Position numbers and translations under genes: made by a program
Source: Rhizobium sp. CIAT894
GTDB lineage: Bacteria > Pseudomonadota > Alphaproteobacteria > Rhizobiales > Rhizobiaceae
Reading direction: 5' to 3'
DNA: 64,000 bases
Assembly: GCF_000172795.2 (NCBI RefSeq)
Contig: NZ_CP020947.1
Coordinates: 3,872,501 to 3,936,500 of the forward strand
Shown here: positions 7,714 to 16,528 of the stretch, piece by piece
How the letters are laid out: every line of letters begins with the position of its first letter
Numbering within the stretch: position 1 is the first letter of the stretch
The notes under the pieces: model-generated
Told to the model about the DNA's origin: nothing
The model's database searches: none
The model's input: the letters and a program-made list of their open reading frames with translations, nothing else

Positions 7714-8454
7714 ATGACAAACGCTCAGATCACCTATCCCATCGGATCAAACGCGTGGTTGCCGCTGGCGTGGCGACATTGGAAGGACCGTCTTCGACCA
7801 TCGCCGCTGGCCGTGCTTTTCGACAGCGCAGCACGGTTGTTCCACTCCATGGTCTCGGCAAAGTCGAGCGGCGAGCGGGTTGCTTCGACGGCCGATATAA
7901 CCGCGCAGCATGAACTCATGCAGCGCTTTCAGAACATGATCGTTCCGCACCTTGACGCTGCCTATAATTTTGCCCGGTTCCTCAGCCGCGACGCGGATGC
8001 GGCACAAGATATCGTCCAGGATGCATTCCTGCGTGCTTTCCGCAACTTCGATAGCTATCGCGGTGGCGACCCGCGCGCCTGGCTCTTTGCCATCGTGAGG
8101 AACTGCTGCCATGCCTGGCGCCTGCAGGATCGCCGCAAGGCGCGGTTCGAGCGGCATCTGAGTGATGGCGACGACGACGAAACAGGTGAGAACGAGATCG
8201 CCTCGGAAGAGGATTCGCCAGAGGCGGCGACGATCCGGCGAAGCGAACAGCAGCGCGTGCGCGCTGTTATTAGCCGGCTCCCCGAGCCAATGCGGGAAAT
8301 CCTCGTCTTGCGGGAGCTTGAGGATCTCTCCTACCGGCAGATCGCAGAAATCATCGACGCGCCGATTGGCACCGTCATGTCACGGCTTGCAAGGGCGCGG
8401 CGTGAATTTGGTGAAGCTTGGCACGCATGCGACAAAGGCGAGACTGCAGGATGA
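7714..8454 (+). CDS. ECF-type RNA polymerase sigma factor
   Basis: Region 2 lies at about 80-115, with DAAYNFARFLSRDADAAQDIVQDAFLRAF written here in two parts: DAAYNFARFL and DAAQDIVQDAFLRAF. Region 4 is near 190-232, with LPEPMREILVLRELED and IGTVMSRLARAR. The protein (246 residues from ATG 7714) has about 75 residues before region 2, longer than typical 180-190 residue ECF sigmas, so an internal start such as ATG 7918 is possible. A GGGAGG motif abuts the tandem ATGs at 7711/7714. Its stop overlaps the anti-sigma start as ATGA, so the two proteins are made together. It faces the MBL-fold operon, its likely target. Confidence 0.92.
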   Translation: MTNAQITYPIGSNAWLPLAWRHWKDRLRPSPLAVLFDSAARLFHSMVSAKSSGERVASTADITAQHELMQRFQNMIVPHLDAAYNFARFLSRDADAAQDIVQDAFLRAFRNFDSYRGGDPRAWLFAIVRNCCHAWRLQDRRKARFERHLSDGDDDETGENEIASEEDSPEAATIRRSEQQRVRAVISRLPEPMREILVLRELEDLSYRQIAEIIDAPIGTVMSRLARARREFGEAWHACDKGETAG

Positions 8455-9248
8455 GCGACGCACACCAGAAAGGCTGCCCGGAATGGCGTGTCATGCTGCA
8501 TGGCTTTGTCGATGGCGAACTCGATTCGCTCCACGCAGCACAATTCGAGGATCATCTTGCTACCTGTACGGATTGCAGGACGGAGATGGAAAGGGTTCAG
8601 GCGGTGAGAGAGATCATCGATCAAGATGGCGTCAAATGGCGACCGTCCGAAGCGCTGCGTTCACATGTCCTGTCGATGCTGTCGTTTGAACAGGCGACGA
8701 CATCCGGCCTGCCGTTGCCACGCCAGGTGCCCGGCTGGCGCCGCGCCCTGGTTTTCATCCGGCAATGGAGCTTCGTTCCTTCACTCGCGGCGTTGGCGAC
8801 CGGCGCCTTCCTGTTCGTCAACGCGCCGTCTCAGACCGCACTTCTGCAGGAACAGATCCTTTCAAGCCATATCAGGTCGATGATGGCCGACCATCTGACC
8901 GACGTGCTGACCTCGGATCAGCATACGGTAAAACCATGGTTCAACGGCAAGCTCGATTTTTCGCCGCCGGTCAGCGACCTCTCCAAGGACGGCTTTCCGC
9001 TGATCGGCGGGCGTGTCGACTATCTCGGTGGTCGCGCCGTTGCGGCCCTCGTCTACCGGCGCCACGGCCATGTCATCAACCTGTTCGTTTGGCCCGCAGG
9101 ATCGGCCGCAGAGACGACAGCCGTGCATGACGGCTACAATATGGAGCAATGGTCGGATGGCGGCCTCGTTTTCTCAGCGATTTCGGATGTCGCCGCCGGC
9201 GACCTGGCCGAGTTCGAGGCGTTCTTCAGGAAGGCGGCAAGGGGTTAA
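8451..9248 (+). CDS. Membrane-anchored zinc anti-sigma factor
   Basis: 265 residues. The N-terminal zinc anti-sigma motif is H35-x3-C39-x2-C42 (FEDHLATCTDC), which in this family clamps the partner ECF sigma and can release it on thiol oxidation or other signals. A single transmembrane helix follows at about 108-124 (SLAALATGAFLFV). The remainder is a periplasmic domain with GGRVDYLGGRAVAALVYRR, like other sigma-regulatory proteins of the FecR/RsgI-like DUF group. The ATGA overlap with the sigma gene indicates translational coupling and a fixed stoichiometry. It ends 4 bases into the convergent DUF1345 gene. Confidence 0.88.
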   Translation: MSDAHQKGCPEWRVMLHGFVDGELDSLHAAQFEDHLATCTDCRTEMERVQAVREIIDQDGVKWRPSEALRSHVLSMLSFEQATTSGLPLPRQVPGWRRALVFIRQWSFVPSLAALATGAFLFVNAPSQTALLQEQILSSHIRSMMADHLTDVLTSDQHTVKPWFNGKLDFSPPVSDLSKDGFPLIGGRVDYLGGRAVAALVYRRHGHVINLFVWPAGSAAETTAVHDGYNMEQWSDGGLVFSAISDVAAGDLAEFEAFFRKAARG

Positions 9249-9931
9249 AGCAGGCTTGCCCCGACATTGATCGCCAGCGCCAGAATCGTCGTGTTGAACA
9301 GGAACGACAGCACGGCATGCAGCAGCGTCAGCTTGCGCATGCTGGTCGAACTGACCGCGACATCCGCCGTCTGGGCGGCCACGCCGATGGTGAAGGAGAA
9401 ATAGAGGAAGTCCCAGTAGCCGGGCTCCTCGATCCCGTCCGGAAATTTGAGACCGCCCTCCTCGTCCGCCCCGCCATAGAAATAATGCGCATAGTGGATG
9501 GTGAAAAGCGTATGCAGGAAGATCCAGGAGATCAGGATCGTCAGGACCGCCGCACCCGCCCGCGCCAGCGCGACGTCAGGTGCGGCCTCCTTGATCGAAT
9601 GAAGCTCGATGCCGATGCCCGCAATGCTGGCAATTGCAGCGCCGATCGAAAGAGCCAGCAAGACAGTGTCGGAAAAATCGAGATCCGCGGAGCGTTTCCG
9701 GATGCCTTCAACGGTCGCCCGCAGCATCTTGCGCCAGCTGAGCGCGACAAAAATGCCGGCGCTGACATTCCAGCCGAACAAGATGTTACCGGCGCTGACG
9801 TCGCGCGAGGTCGCGGCCAGGAAGCCCACGAGTCCGGCAACAACGGCGATGATGAAGCTCGCATGCCTATAGGCAAATGCCGCAAGCGAATTTGCCCGTT
9901 CCTCATCCGCCATATCGGTCTCCGACAGCAT
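9245..9931 (-). CDS. DUF1345 integral membrane protein
   Basis: 228 residues with five or so hydrophobic helices. The DUF1345 signatures are clear: HTLFTIHYAHYFYGG followed by YWDFLYFSFTIGVAAQTADV. The pore-like segment resembles half of a K+ channel filter region, but the family has no proven activity. AAGGG lies 4-5 bases before the ATG at 9931; a second ATG at 9913 is possible. The gene is convergent with the anti-sigma gene and overlaps it by 4 bases. It is downstream of transaldolase but separated from it by a strong terminator, so it probably has its own promoter. Confidence 0.82.
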   Translation of the reverse strand: MLSETDMADEERANSLAAFAYRHASFIIAVVAGLVGFLAATSRDVSAGNILFGWNVSAGIFVALSWRKMLRATVEGIRKRSADLDFSDTVLLALSIGAAIASIAGIGIELHSIKEAAPDVALARAGAAVLTILISWIFLHTLFTIHYAHYFYGGADEEGGLKFPDGIEEPGYWDFLYFSFTIGVAAQTADVAVSSTSMRKLTLLHAVLSFLFNTTILALAINVGASLL

Positions 9932-9950
9932 ATGCCCTTGATAACAGCAC

Positions 9951-9983
9951 GAAAAAGGCGCGCCTGCCAGCGGCAGCCGCGCC
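9951..9983 (-). terminator. Intrinsic terminator of tal
   Basis: On the minus strand, a 12-bp stem with one mismatch (arms 9972-9983 and 9957-9968, 3-base loop) is followed directly by five Ts (9956-9952). It lies 22 bases beyond the transaldolase stop. Confidence 0.75.
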
Positions 9984-10005
9984 TCCGATTGTTTGCCGTG
10001 CCGTG

Positions 10006-10971
10006 TCAGGCGGCGGCGAGCTGCAGTTCCTTCTGCACCATGGTGCGCAGCGTCGTCAGGTCCTTGGCGAAGGCGCGAATGCCTTCGGCGAGTTTTTCCG
10101 TCGCCATCGCGTCTTCGTTCATCATCCAGCGGAAGGTCTTCTCATCGACCGAGACCTTCGGATCCGGCTTGCTGCTGTTCGGCGAGAGCTTGCGCTCCAG
10201 CTTGCCTTCATCCTTGGCGAGCTCGTCGAGCAGGTTCGGGCTGATGGTCAGACGGTCGCAGCCGGCAAGGGCTTCGATTTCGCCGGCGCTGCGGAAGGAG
10301 GCACCCATGACAATCGTCTTGATGTCGTTCGCCTTGTAGTAGTTGTAGATATCACGGACGGAGATGACGCCCGGATCTTCCTCAGCGGTGAAGTCCTTGC
10401 CTGTCGATTTCTTGTACCAGTCGAGGATGCGACCGACGAAGGGCGAGATCAGAAACACCTTGGCGTCGGCGCAGGCGATCGCCTGGGCCTTGCTGAAGAG
10501 AAGCGTCAGGTTGCAGTCGATGCCTTCCTTCTGCAGCACTTCGGCGGCGCGGATGCCTTCCCAGGTGGAAGCGAGCTTGATGAGGATACGGTCCTGATCG
10601 ATGCCGCGATCCTTGTAAGCGGCGATGATTGCGCGCGCCTTGGCAAGCGAAGCTTCGGTATCGAAGGAAAGATCGGCATCGACTTCGGTCGAAACACGGC
10701 CCGGGACGAGCTTCACAAGTGCTGCGCCGACGGAGATGGCGAGGCGGTCGGCAACGGCTGCAGACACGGCTTCGGGATTGCCGCCCTGCTTCTTGCCCCA
10801 GGCGACGGCTTCCTTGATGGCGTCGGCAAACATCGGCGTGCCCAATGCCTTCAGCACGATGCTCGGGTTGGTCGTGCAATCCACGGGCTTCAGGCGGGCG
10901 ACGGCTTCGATGTCGCCGGTATCGGCGACGACGGTGGTAATCTCGCGGAGTTGGTCAAGCTTGGATGTCAT
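10006..10971 (-). CDS. tal: Transaldolase
   Basis: 321 residues, the usual length for class I/TalB-type transaldolase, which exchanges a dihydroxyacetone unit between sedoheptulose-7-P and glyceraldehyde-3-P in the non-oxidative pentose phosphate pathway. [12 protein letters not shown] at about 31-42 is the family signature. The Schiff-base Lys is K132 in [10 protein letters not shown], the same position as in E. coli TalB. The C-terminal [11 protein letters not shown] motif is intact. ATG 10971 has AAGGA 9 bases upstream; an in-frame TTG six bases earlier is less likely. It is monocistronic, with a strong terminator behind it and the SorC regulator divergent. Confidence 0.96.
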   Translation of the reverse strand: MTSKLDQLREITTVVADTGDIEAVARLKPVDCTTNPSIVLKALGTPMFADAIKEAVAWGKKQGGNPEAVSAAVADRLAISVGAALVKLVPGRVSTEVDADLSFDTEASLAKARAIIAAYKDRGIDQDRILIKLASTWEGIRAAEVLQKEGIDCNLTLLFSKAQAIACADAKVFLISPFVGRILDWYKKSTGKDFTAEEDPGVISVRDIYNYYKANDIKTIVMGASFRSAGEIEALAGCDRLTISPNLLDELAKDEGKLERKLSPNSSKPDPKVSVDEKTFRWMMNEDAMATEKLAEGIRAFAKDLTTLRTMVQKELQLAAA

Positions 10972-11391
10972 GGTCAATAATCCTTGTTGAACTTGGGCTG
11001 CGACCGGTGCGAGTTCCGCCCGGCAAAGGTGATCTACCGACAGGTAGTTTGCATGCTGCAGGCGAAAATCCGCGCATCTGTCACGGCTGAATCATAAACG
11101 TAAAGGACAGTGGCGGTGTTCCCGCGGACAAACGCCCGCTCGAACGCAGACAACGCCTGCGGCTGGAAGGCCGGTCGTGACTTTCGGCATGCCCGCACTA
11201 TGTCCTCCTCGGACGGACAGAACGACTTCGTGTCGCCAGGACTATCGCCGTTCGCCTAAGGGAAAGTCAAGGACATTTGTGCATTTCAATTGACATAAGT
11301 GTCACACCCGTCATTATCCCCTCAACAAACGCGCCGTGACAGCCGTTGATCCCAAAAGGGATTTAGGGCCGGGAATTCGGCTGGAGGAAAT
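10972..11391. other. 420-bp divergent intergenic region between tal and the SorC-type regulator
   Basis: It contains the regulator's promoter candidate and a small inverted repeat, annotated separately. The tal-proximal half holds no frame with a credible start and no strong palindrome. I see no RNA gene in it. Confidence 0.6.
11290..11318 (+). promoter_or_regulatory. Sigma-70-type promoter with embedded inverted repeat
   Basis: TTGACA (11290-11295), a 17-base spacer and ATTATC (11313-11318) stand about 75 bases before the GTG start of the SorC regulator. TGACA-TAAG-TGTCA (11291-11304) overlaps the -35 box and could be an operator. Confidence 0.45.
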
Positions 11392-12417
11392 GTGGTCAAA
11401 CTCAAACGCGGCACGCATACGGCCTATTCCGAGGCATCCTCGCTGCGGCTGAGGGCGGCATGGCTCTATTACAATGAGGGACTGACCCAGAAGGACGTCG
11501 CCGAACAGCTCGGCATCAGCCGCACCACCGTCATCCGCCTGCTCGACGAGGCGATGAAACGCAGCGAAGTGCAGATCTGGATCAACGATTCGATCGGCGA
11601 CTGCGTCGAACTCGCGGTGAAGCTGGAGCGCGCCTACGGCCTCGACGAGGCGATCGTGGTGCCGGCATCGATCCATGGCGACGTCAATTCTCTGGCGAGG
11701 AATGTCGGCCTGGCGCTTGGCCAGTTCCTCTCCGAAGCCATCCCCGACGACTATACCATCGGCGTCGGCTGGGGCCGCACCATGACCGCCTCGCTGTCGA
11801 GCTTCCGACCGCCGCGCCGCGCCAATTGCAAGGTCGTTTCGCTGCTCGGCGGCATCGTCGCCGTGCACCAGACGAACCCGATCGATTACACATGGCGGCT
11901 GGCCAATCAGCTCGGCGCCGAATGTTATATGTTCCTGGCGCCGCTTCTCGTCGATTCCATCGAGACCAAGCGCAATCTGATCGAAAAATGCGGGTTGGAC
12001 ACGATCTATCGTCTGGCCGAGAACCTTGATCTCGCCATCGTCAGCTGCGGCGATATCGGCCCGCATTCGACCTCGCTGTCGGAGGGCTGGATCTCGAAGG
12101 CGGAGCTGCGGGAACTGATCGATGCCGGCTGCGTCTGCGACACGATGTTCAACTTCCTCGACAAGGACGGCAATTCGGTCGACCACTCGATCAATCGGCG
12201 CGTCATGTCCGTCGATCTCGATACGCTGAAGGAGGCCAAGCACATCGTGCTCTCCTCCGGCGGCGCCCATCGCGCCATCGCCATCCGCGCCACGATCAAG
12301 CGCATCGGCTGCAACACGCTGATCACCGATGAAAGCGCGGCCCGGGCGTTGCTGGAACTGGCCGATACATCGCCGCCGGCCTCTTCTCCCCAGCGGGGAG
12401 AAGTGCCGGAGCGATAA
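11392..12417 (+). CDS. SorC/DeoR-type sugar-binding transcriptional regulator
   Basis: 341 residues. An N-terminal helix-turn-helix (about 24-50, LTQKDVAEQLGISRTTVIRLL) precedes the large sugar-phosphate-binding domain, with the family motifs GVGWGRTM, VSLLGG and SSGGAHRAIAI. Such proteins sense a phosphorylated sugar or polyol and repress catabolic genes. Translation starts at GTG 11392, supported by GGAGGAA 2 bases before TGTG. The last dozen codons (SSPQRGEVPER) are encoded by a fragment of a rhizobial palindromic repeat that also supplies the stop region, so the natural C-terminus was probably altered by the repeat. No catabolic operon lies beside it, so the effector is unknown. Confidence 0.88.
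   Translation: MVKLKRGTHTAYSEASSLRLRAAWLYYNEGLTQKDVAEQLGISRTTVIRLLDEAMKRSEVQIWINDSIGDCVELAVKLERAYGLDEAIVVPASIHGDVNSLARNVGLALGQFLSEAIPDDYTIGVGWGRTMTASLSSFRPPRRANCKVVSLLGGIVAVHQTNPIDYTWRLANQLGAECYMFLAPLLVDSIETKRNLIEKCGLDTIYRLAENLDLAIVSCGDIGPHSTSLSEGWISKAELRELIDAGCVCDTMFNFLDKDGNSVDHSINRRVMSVDLDTLKEAKHIVLSSGGAHRAIAIRATIKRIGCNTLITDESAARALLELADTSPPASSPQRGEVPER
12383..12403. repeat. Fragment of RIME-type palindrome inside the regulator's 3' end
   Basis: CTTCTCCCC-AGC-GGGGAGAAG is a perfect 9-bp inverted repeat followed by GTGCCGG. It matches the second palindrome of the full element at 61959-62064. Confidence 0.7.
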
Positions 12418-12436
12418 GCGACGAACGATCCGCCCC

Positions 12437-13308
12437 TCAGGCGTGCGCCGATTCCCAGCCGAGCATCGCCCGCTTGCGGGTGAGGCCCCAATGGTAACCG
12501 GTCAGCGCGCCGTTCTTGCCGACCGCGCGATGGCATGGCACCACGAAGGAGATCGGGTTGGCCCGACCGCGGCACCCACGGCGCGCTGCGCTGTCGGCCG
12601 GCCGATATCCTTGGCAATATCGGAATAGGTGACCGCCTTGCCGAACGGGATTTTCATGAGGCTTTGCCAGACGCTCACCTGGAAATCCGTGCCGATCAGC
12701 ACGACGCGCAAAGGCTGTTCCGAGGACCATTTGCCGGGCTCGAAGATGCGAGCAGCGTAGGGAACCGTCGCCTGTAGATCCTCGACATATTGGGCATTCG
12801 GCCAGCGGCAAGTCATATCCTCGAGGCAGGCCTTCTCGTCGCCGGAATCGCTGAAGGCAAGGCCGGCAAGGCCGCGGTCGGTCACCATGATCAGCGCGAT
12901 GCCGAAGGGGCAGATGTGGAAGCCGTAGCGGATGGTGAGACCGCCGCCCTTGGCCTTCCACTCGCCGGGTGACATCGCCTCATGAGTGACGAAGAGATCG
13001 TGCAGCCGGCTCGGCCCGGAGAGGCCAACCTCGATCGAGGTCTCGAGCAGCGGCATGTCCTCTTGGCGCAGCAGCCGCTTGGCGTGGTCGAGCGTCACCG
13101 CCTGCAGGAAGCCCTTGGGCGACAGGCCGGCCCAGCGGGTGAAGGTCTTCTGCAGCTGGGTCGGCGACTGATTGAGCCGCGCCGCGATCGCCTCCAGCGA
13201 AGGCTGGTCGCGGTAATCCTCGGTGATGAGTTCGATCACCCGGCGGACAATGTCATAATCAGGGCCGTCAGGCGTGATGTCTGTTTGCAGGTTCGCAATC
13301 ATATTCAT
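12437..13308 (-). pseudogene. AraC-HTH/O6-methylguanine-DNA methyltransferase fusion, frameshifted
   Basis: From ATG 13308 (AAGGAG 8 bases upstream) the frame encodes an AraC-like helix-turn-helix (about 25-105: LEAIAARLNQSPTQLQKTF) and then the methyltransferase domain up to AVGAAVG. There the frame shifts: the essential active-site stretch VVPCHRAVG and the C-terminal LTRKRAMLGWESAHA lie in the next frame, ending at 12437. Adding one base at the GGG run (12562-12564) restores a 290-residue protein. As read, translation ends without the acceptor Cys of PCHR, so the product could not repair alkylated guanine. It is either a true pseudogene or a homopolymer base-calling error. The full Ada zinc domain is absent by design in this subfamily. 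Confidence 0.85.
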
Positions 13309-13387
13309 CGTCTTTCTCCTTGTCACAAGGAGATAATCAATAGGGTCTTCGCAAACCACCCGTTTCTTGCGCACCCGCCAGATAAGC

Positions 13388-13885
13388 TCAGATACGCTGC
13401 TTGACCGTGGCGAGCGCCCCCTTGAAGGCCTTGGCGAAGCTTTCACGATCGTCGGGATTGAGGAAAGAGCCGATATCGGTGCGCCGGCCCTCTCCGAAGA
13501 TCTGCATGGAAAGAATGCCGATCTCGTGATGCCGGCGAATAAGGAAGCGCGCCCAGAACGGATTGAAGTGATGCTCCACCATCCGTCCCGATGGCGCGAA
13601 CTTGCGCACCGAAACGTCGGTGCGCGACACCGTCACCTCCTCACGCGCCCTTCCGGAGCGGTAGCTCAGCCAGAAGGCGCCGTAGAGAAGCAGGAAATCC
13701 AGCCCGAAGAAGAAGCCGATCGGCCAGGCGCCGGTGGCGATGAAGAACATGCCGTAGAAGAAGCAGACGGAACCGGACAGGATCAGCAGCACCTTGAAGC
13801 CCCGGCGGCCGAGCGACCGGTGGGGAAAGAGCTCGGCGGCGAAAACAGGCTGCTCGTTGGAGCTGTCGGCGTTGCTTTCCATCAT
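13388..13885 (-). CDS. DUF2244 membrane protein
   Basis: About 165 residues. Two adjacent transmembrane helices (about 29-47 VLLILSGSVCFFYGMFFI and 50-72 WPIGFFFGLDFLLLYGAFWL) are followed by a cytoplasmic domain with the DUF2244 features: a conserved FNPFWARFLI core preceded by basic residues and an RTDIGSFLNPDDR region. Family members are usually near 160 residues. The start is placed at the ATG pair 13885/13882, because the longer frame would run into the divergent nth start. The role is unknown. It is divergently transcribed from nth with only 22 bases between the starts. Confidence 0.82.
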   Translation of the reverse strand: MMESNADSSNEQPVFAAELFPHRSLGRRGFKVLLILSGSVCFFYGMFFIATGAWPIGFFFGLDFLLLYGAFWLSYRSGRAREEVTVSRTDVSVRKFAPSGRMVEHHFNPFWARFLIRRHHEIGILSMQIFGEGRRTDIGSFLNPDDRESFAKAFKGALATVKQRI

Positions 13886-13907
13886 GGCTGCTGAGTATAG
13901 AGTTTCC

Positions 13908-14690
13908 ATGGCAAATCCGAAACCCAAATCCGTTACCAGACCGTCGCAAAACTCGAATGTGATCGCCCGAAGCAAACCGGCAGCGGCGGTGAAGACCGCC
14001 TATTCGCTGGCCGAGCGCGAGGAGATCTTCCGCCGCTTCTCGGTGCAGCGGCCGGAACCGAAGGGCGAACTCGAGCATAGCAACCCCTTCACCCTCGTCG
14101 TCGCTGTCGCTCTGTCGGCGCAGGCGACCGATGTCGGCGTCAACAAGGCGACACGCGCCCTTTTCAAGGTTGCCGATACGCCGGAAAAGATGCTGGAGCT
14201 CGGCGAGGAGAAGGTTCGAGACTACATCAAAACGATCGGCCTTTATCGCAACAAAGCGAAAAACGTCATTGCGCTGTCGCAGATGCTGGTCGATGAATTC
14301 GCCGGCACGGTGCCGGAGACGCGCGAGGAACTGGTGAAATTGCCGGGCGTCGGCCGCAAGACCGCCAATGTCGTGCTGTCCATGGCCTTCGGCCAGGCGA
14401 CGATGGCCGTCGATACCCACATCTTCCGCATCGCCAACCGCATCCGGCTTGCGCCCGGCAAAACGCCTGACGAGGTCGAGGCGCGGCTGATGAAGGTGAT
14501 CCCGAAACACTATCTCTACCACGCCCATCACTGGCTGATCCTGCACGGGCGCTATACCTGCAAGGCACGCCGCCCGGAATGCGAACGCTGCGTCATCGCC
14601 GATCTCTGCAAATCGCCGGAAAAGAGTTGGGATGTGGCGGCGCCGCTCATCGAGCTACCGCCGCAGATGATCGGCGAGGCCGTCGAGTAG
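13908..14690 (+). CDS. nth: Endonuclease III (DNA glycosylase/AP lyase)
   Basis: 260 residues. The helix-hairpin-helix LPGVGRKTANVV contains the catalytic Lys (K151). The catalytic Asp is D169 in AVDTHIFR. The [4Fe-4S] ligands are C218-x6-C225-x2-C228-x5-C234 near the C-terminus. It removes oxidised pyrimidines in base-excision repair and nicks the abasic site. An N-terminal basic extension of about 30 residues precedes the catalytic domain, as is common in rhizobial Nth. The start at ATG 13908 is chosen because upstream codons are in the promoter/5' region of the divergent DUF2244 gene. All catalytic residues are present. Confidence 0.95.
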   Translation: MANPKPKSVTRPSQNSNVIARSKPAAAVKTAYSLAEREEIFRRFSVQRPEPKGELEHSNPFTLVVAVALSAQATDVGVNKATRALFKVADTPEKMLELGEEKVRDYIKTIGLYRNKAKNVIALSQMLVDEFAGTVPETREELVKLPGVGRKTANVVLSMAFGQATMAVDTHIFRIANRIRLAPGKTPDEVEARLMKVIPKHYLYHAHHWLILHGRYTCKARRPECERCVIADLCKSPEKSWDVAAPLIELPPQMIGEAVE

Positions 14691-14722
14691 AGCGGAACAT
14701 TTCCGCCCTGCCCGGCTGAGCC

Positions 14723-15436
14723 TCAGGCGCGCGCACCGGTTTCGCGTGCGGAAATCAGCTTGTGCAGATGCACCATCATGCCGGCGGCAAACAGCGGCGT
14801 GAGAAGATTGACGAACGGGATCGCCAGAAACAGCGCGATCACCAGCCCGCCAAGAAAGACGGTGGAGGCGTGTTTGGCGCGGAAGAGCCGCGCCTCCTCC
14901 GGCGGCCGGAAGCGCATGGCGGCGAATTCGAAAAATTCCCGTCCGAGCAGATAGCCGTTCACCAGAAAGAACGCGATCAGATTGACGCCGGGGATGAACA
15001 GCAGCAGCAAGGCAACGATATTGCCGAGGATCACCACGCCGAGGAACTTGATCGAGCTTGCCATCGCCGGACCGAGCGGCATGGCAGTGCCCAGCGCATC
15101 CGCGGGATAGTCGCGTTTTTCGATGACATCGGCGACATCGTCGAGAAACAGGCCGGCGATCAGCGCCGTCACCGGCGAAAGCAGCAGCGCCAGCATCAGC
15201 GCAAGGCCGATGCCGGCGAGAATTGCAAAAACCAGAGCGAGCCACCCCGCCCAATCCGGCATGTCGGGAAAGAAACTCGCGAGCCAGGGAAAGAGGAAAG
15301 CCATGAAGGCCCCACGCAGCGCAAACCACAGACCGACCAGCACGAGGACTGTCAGGCCGAGCACCTTCCAGAACACTGCGCGTGTTTCCGGCGCGAACAA
15401 ATTGGCGAGCGAAAGTCGAGCGGCGTCGAGGATCAT
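14723..15436 (-). CDS. CysZ/EI24-family membrane protein
   Basis: 237 residues with several transmembrane helices (about 25-48, 66-90, 131-155, 205-228) and amphipathic hairpins between them, the layout of the EI24/CysZ family. The conserved central part LLSPVTALIAGLFLDDVADVIEK and the late motif NGYLLGREFFEFAAMR match it. CysZ in enterobacteria supports high-affinity sulfate uptake. In rhizobia the family is annotated as sulfate-transporter-like without direct proof. The gene is convergent with nth, with a 32-base gap, and no sulfur-metabolism gene is adjacent, so the substrate is uncertain. Confidence 0.8.
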   Translation of the reverse strand: MILDAARLSLANLFAPETRAVFWKVLGLTVLVLVGLWFALRGAFMAFLFPWLASFFPDMPDWAGWLALVFAILAGIGLALMLALLLSPVTALIAGLFLDDVADVIEKRDYPADALGTAMPLGPAMASSIKFLGVVILGNIVALLLLFIPGVNLIAFFLVNGYLLGREFFEFAAMRFRPPEEARLFRAKHASTVFLGGLVIALFLAIPFVNLLTPLFAAGMMVHLHKLISARETGARA

Positions 15437-15525
15437 GTCTCATGCGTCTCCGGTTGCGCGGAAGATGTAGGAAAGATGGAGACTACCCACAAGAGAGAAT
15501 AAAATTGCATGTGGTAATAGAAAAC

Positions 15526-15554
15526 TTGTCGAAAATTAAATGCTAATATAGTAT
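15526..15554 (+). promoter_or_regulatory. Candidate promoter of the RpiR regulator in an A+T-rich stretch
   Basis: TTGTCG (15526-15531), a 17-base spacer and TAGTAT (15549-15554) lie in a markedly A+T-rich block before the GTG start at 15671. Box matches are moderate. Confidence 0.3.
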
Positions 15555-15670
15555 TGTCGCGTATCAAATATGCATGAGCCTGAGAAGCAGCTTCCGAAAT
15601 AGTTGCAAAGACGAGGGGTCGCAACAGCGCGTCCACGGAACGCCTCTGAGGAAAAACGGGGGAGGCTGAT

Positions 15671-16525
15671 GTGGAAGACTTTGTGCAAAAGCTCAGGCAA
15701 TACGTAAAAACCGGCACGCCGGCCGAACGCCGTATCGCGAAATATTTTACCGAACATTTGAATGACCTGCCATTCGAGACAGCGGCGTCCGTCGCCGACC
15801 GGCTGGATTTATCGCCGATGACCGTCGGCCGCTTCCTGCGCGCGCTCGGCTATCAGGGATTGGACAGTGTCAAAGTGGAAATTCGCGAGACGGTGACGAC
15901 ATCGCCGGCGCAATTGCAAAGCGCCATGAGCGAGTTGCATCAGGACGCCGCGGAAGGCAAACCGCTTGCCGTGCTGGTTGCCGAACAGATCCAGGCGCTC
16001 CACCATATCTATCATCTGACGGCGCAGCCGCACTGGTCCGAAGCCGTCAGCCTGATCAGCACGGCCCGCGAAGTGTCGATCGCCACGCATGCCCGGCTTG
16101 CGAGCCTTGCCCACCATTTCTGCCAGCGGCTGACGCAAGCCCGTGACGGCGTGCGCACGCTCGACGGCGCCGACAACCGTTTTGCCGAACTCTTCGCCCG
16201 GCTGGCGGTCGACGACGCGCTGCTCGTCATCATCGATTGTCGCCGCTTCGCCAAGGCGCGCCTGCTTGCCCGAACCGCGCGGCGCTACGGCTACAAGGTC
16301 GTGCTCATTTCCCCGCAGCAAGCAGATTGGATGGCCGACCAGTCGAATGTCATGCTGCCCCTGCCGCCGGCACGCGCGCCCGACCTCGACAATCTTCCGC
16401 CGCTGATCGCACTGCTCGATTGCCTGTCGGAATCCGTCATCCTTGAAGTCGGAGAAGAGGCAGGACTTCGCCGCCGCCGCATGATGGAATTCGCGACCGT
16501 CCTTGGCGAGACGGCCAATCACTGA
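15671..16525 (+). CDS. MurR/RpiR-family transcriptional regulator
   Basis: 284 residues. The N-terminal RpiR helix-turn-helix spans about 1-80 (ERRIAKYFTEHLNDLPFE then SVADRLDLSPMTVGRFLRAL). A C-terminal SIS sugar-isomerase-like domain (about 125-255) would bind a phosphosugar. GTG 15671 is the start, with GGAGG 5 bases upstream. It is convergent with the polyol operon; only 3 bases separate its stop from that of the FGGY kinase. Regulators of this type control amino-sugar, inositol or pentose catabolism. The link to a specific operon here is not shown. Confidence 0.9.
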   Translation: MEDFVQKLRQYVKTGTPAERRIAKYFTEHLNDLPFETAASVADRLDLSPMTVGRFLRALGYQGLDSVKVEIRETVTTSPAQLQSAMSELHQDAAEGKPLAVLVAEQIQALHHIYHLTAQPHWSEAVSLISTAREVSIATHARLASLAHHFCQRLTQARDGVRTLDGADNRFAELFARLAVDDALLVIIDCRRFAKARLLARTARRYGYKVVLISPQQADWMADQSNVMLPLPPARAPDLDNLPPLIALLDCLSESVILEVGEEAGLRRRRMMEFATVLGETANH

Positions 16526-16528
16526 AGA

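Noticed and set aside
12437..13308. Programmed frameshifting as explanation for the methyltransferase gene
   Set aside because: No slippery heptamer with a downstream stimulator is evident, and the family is normally one continuous frame.
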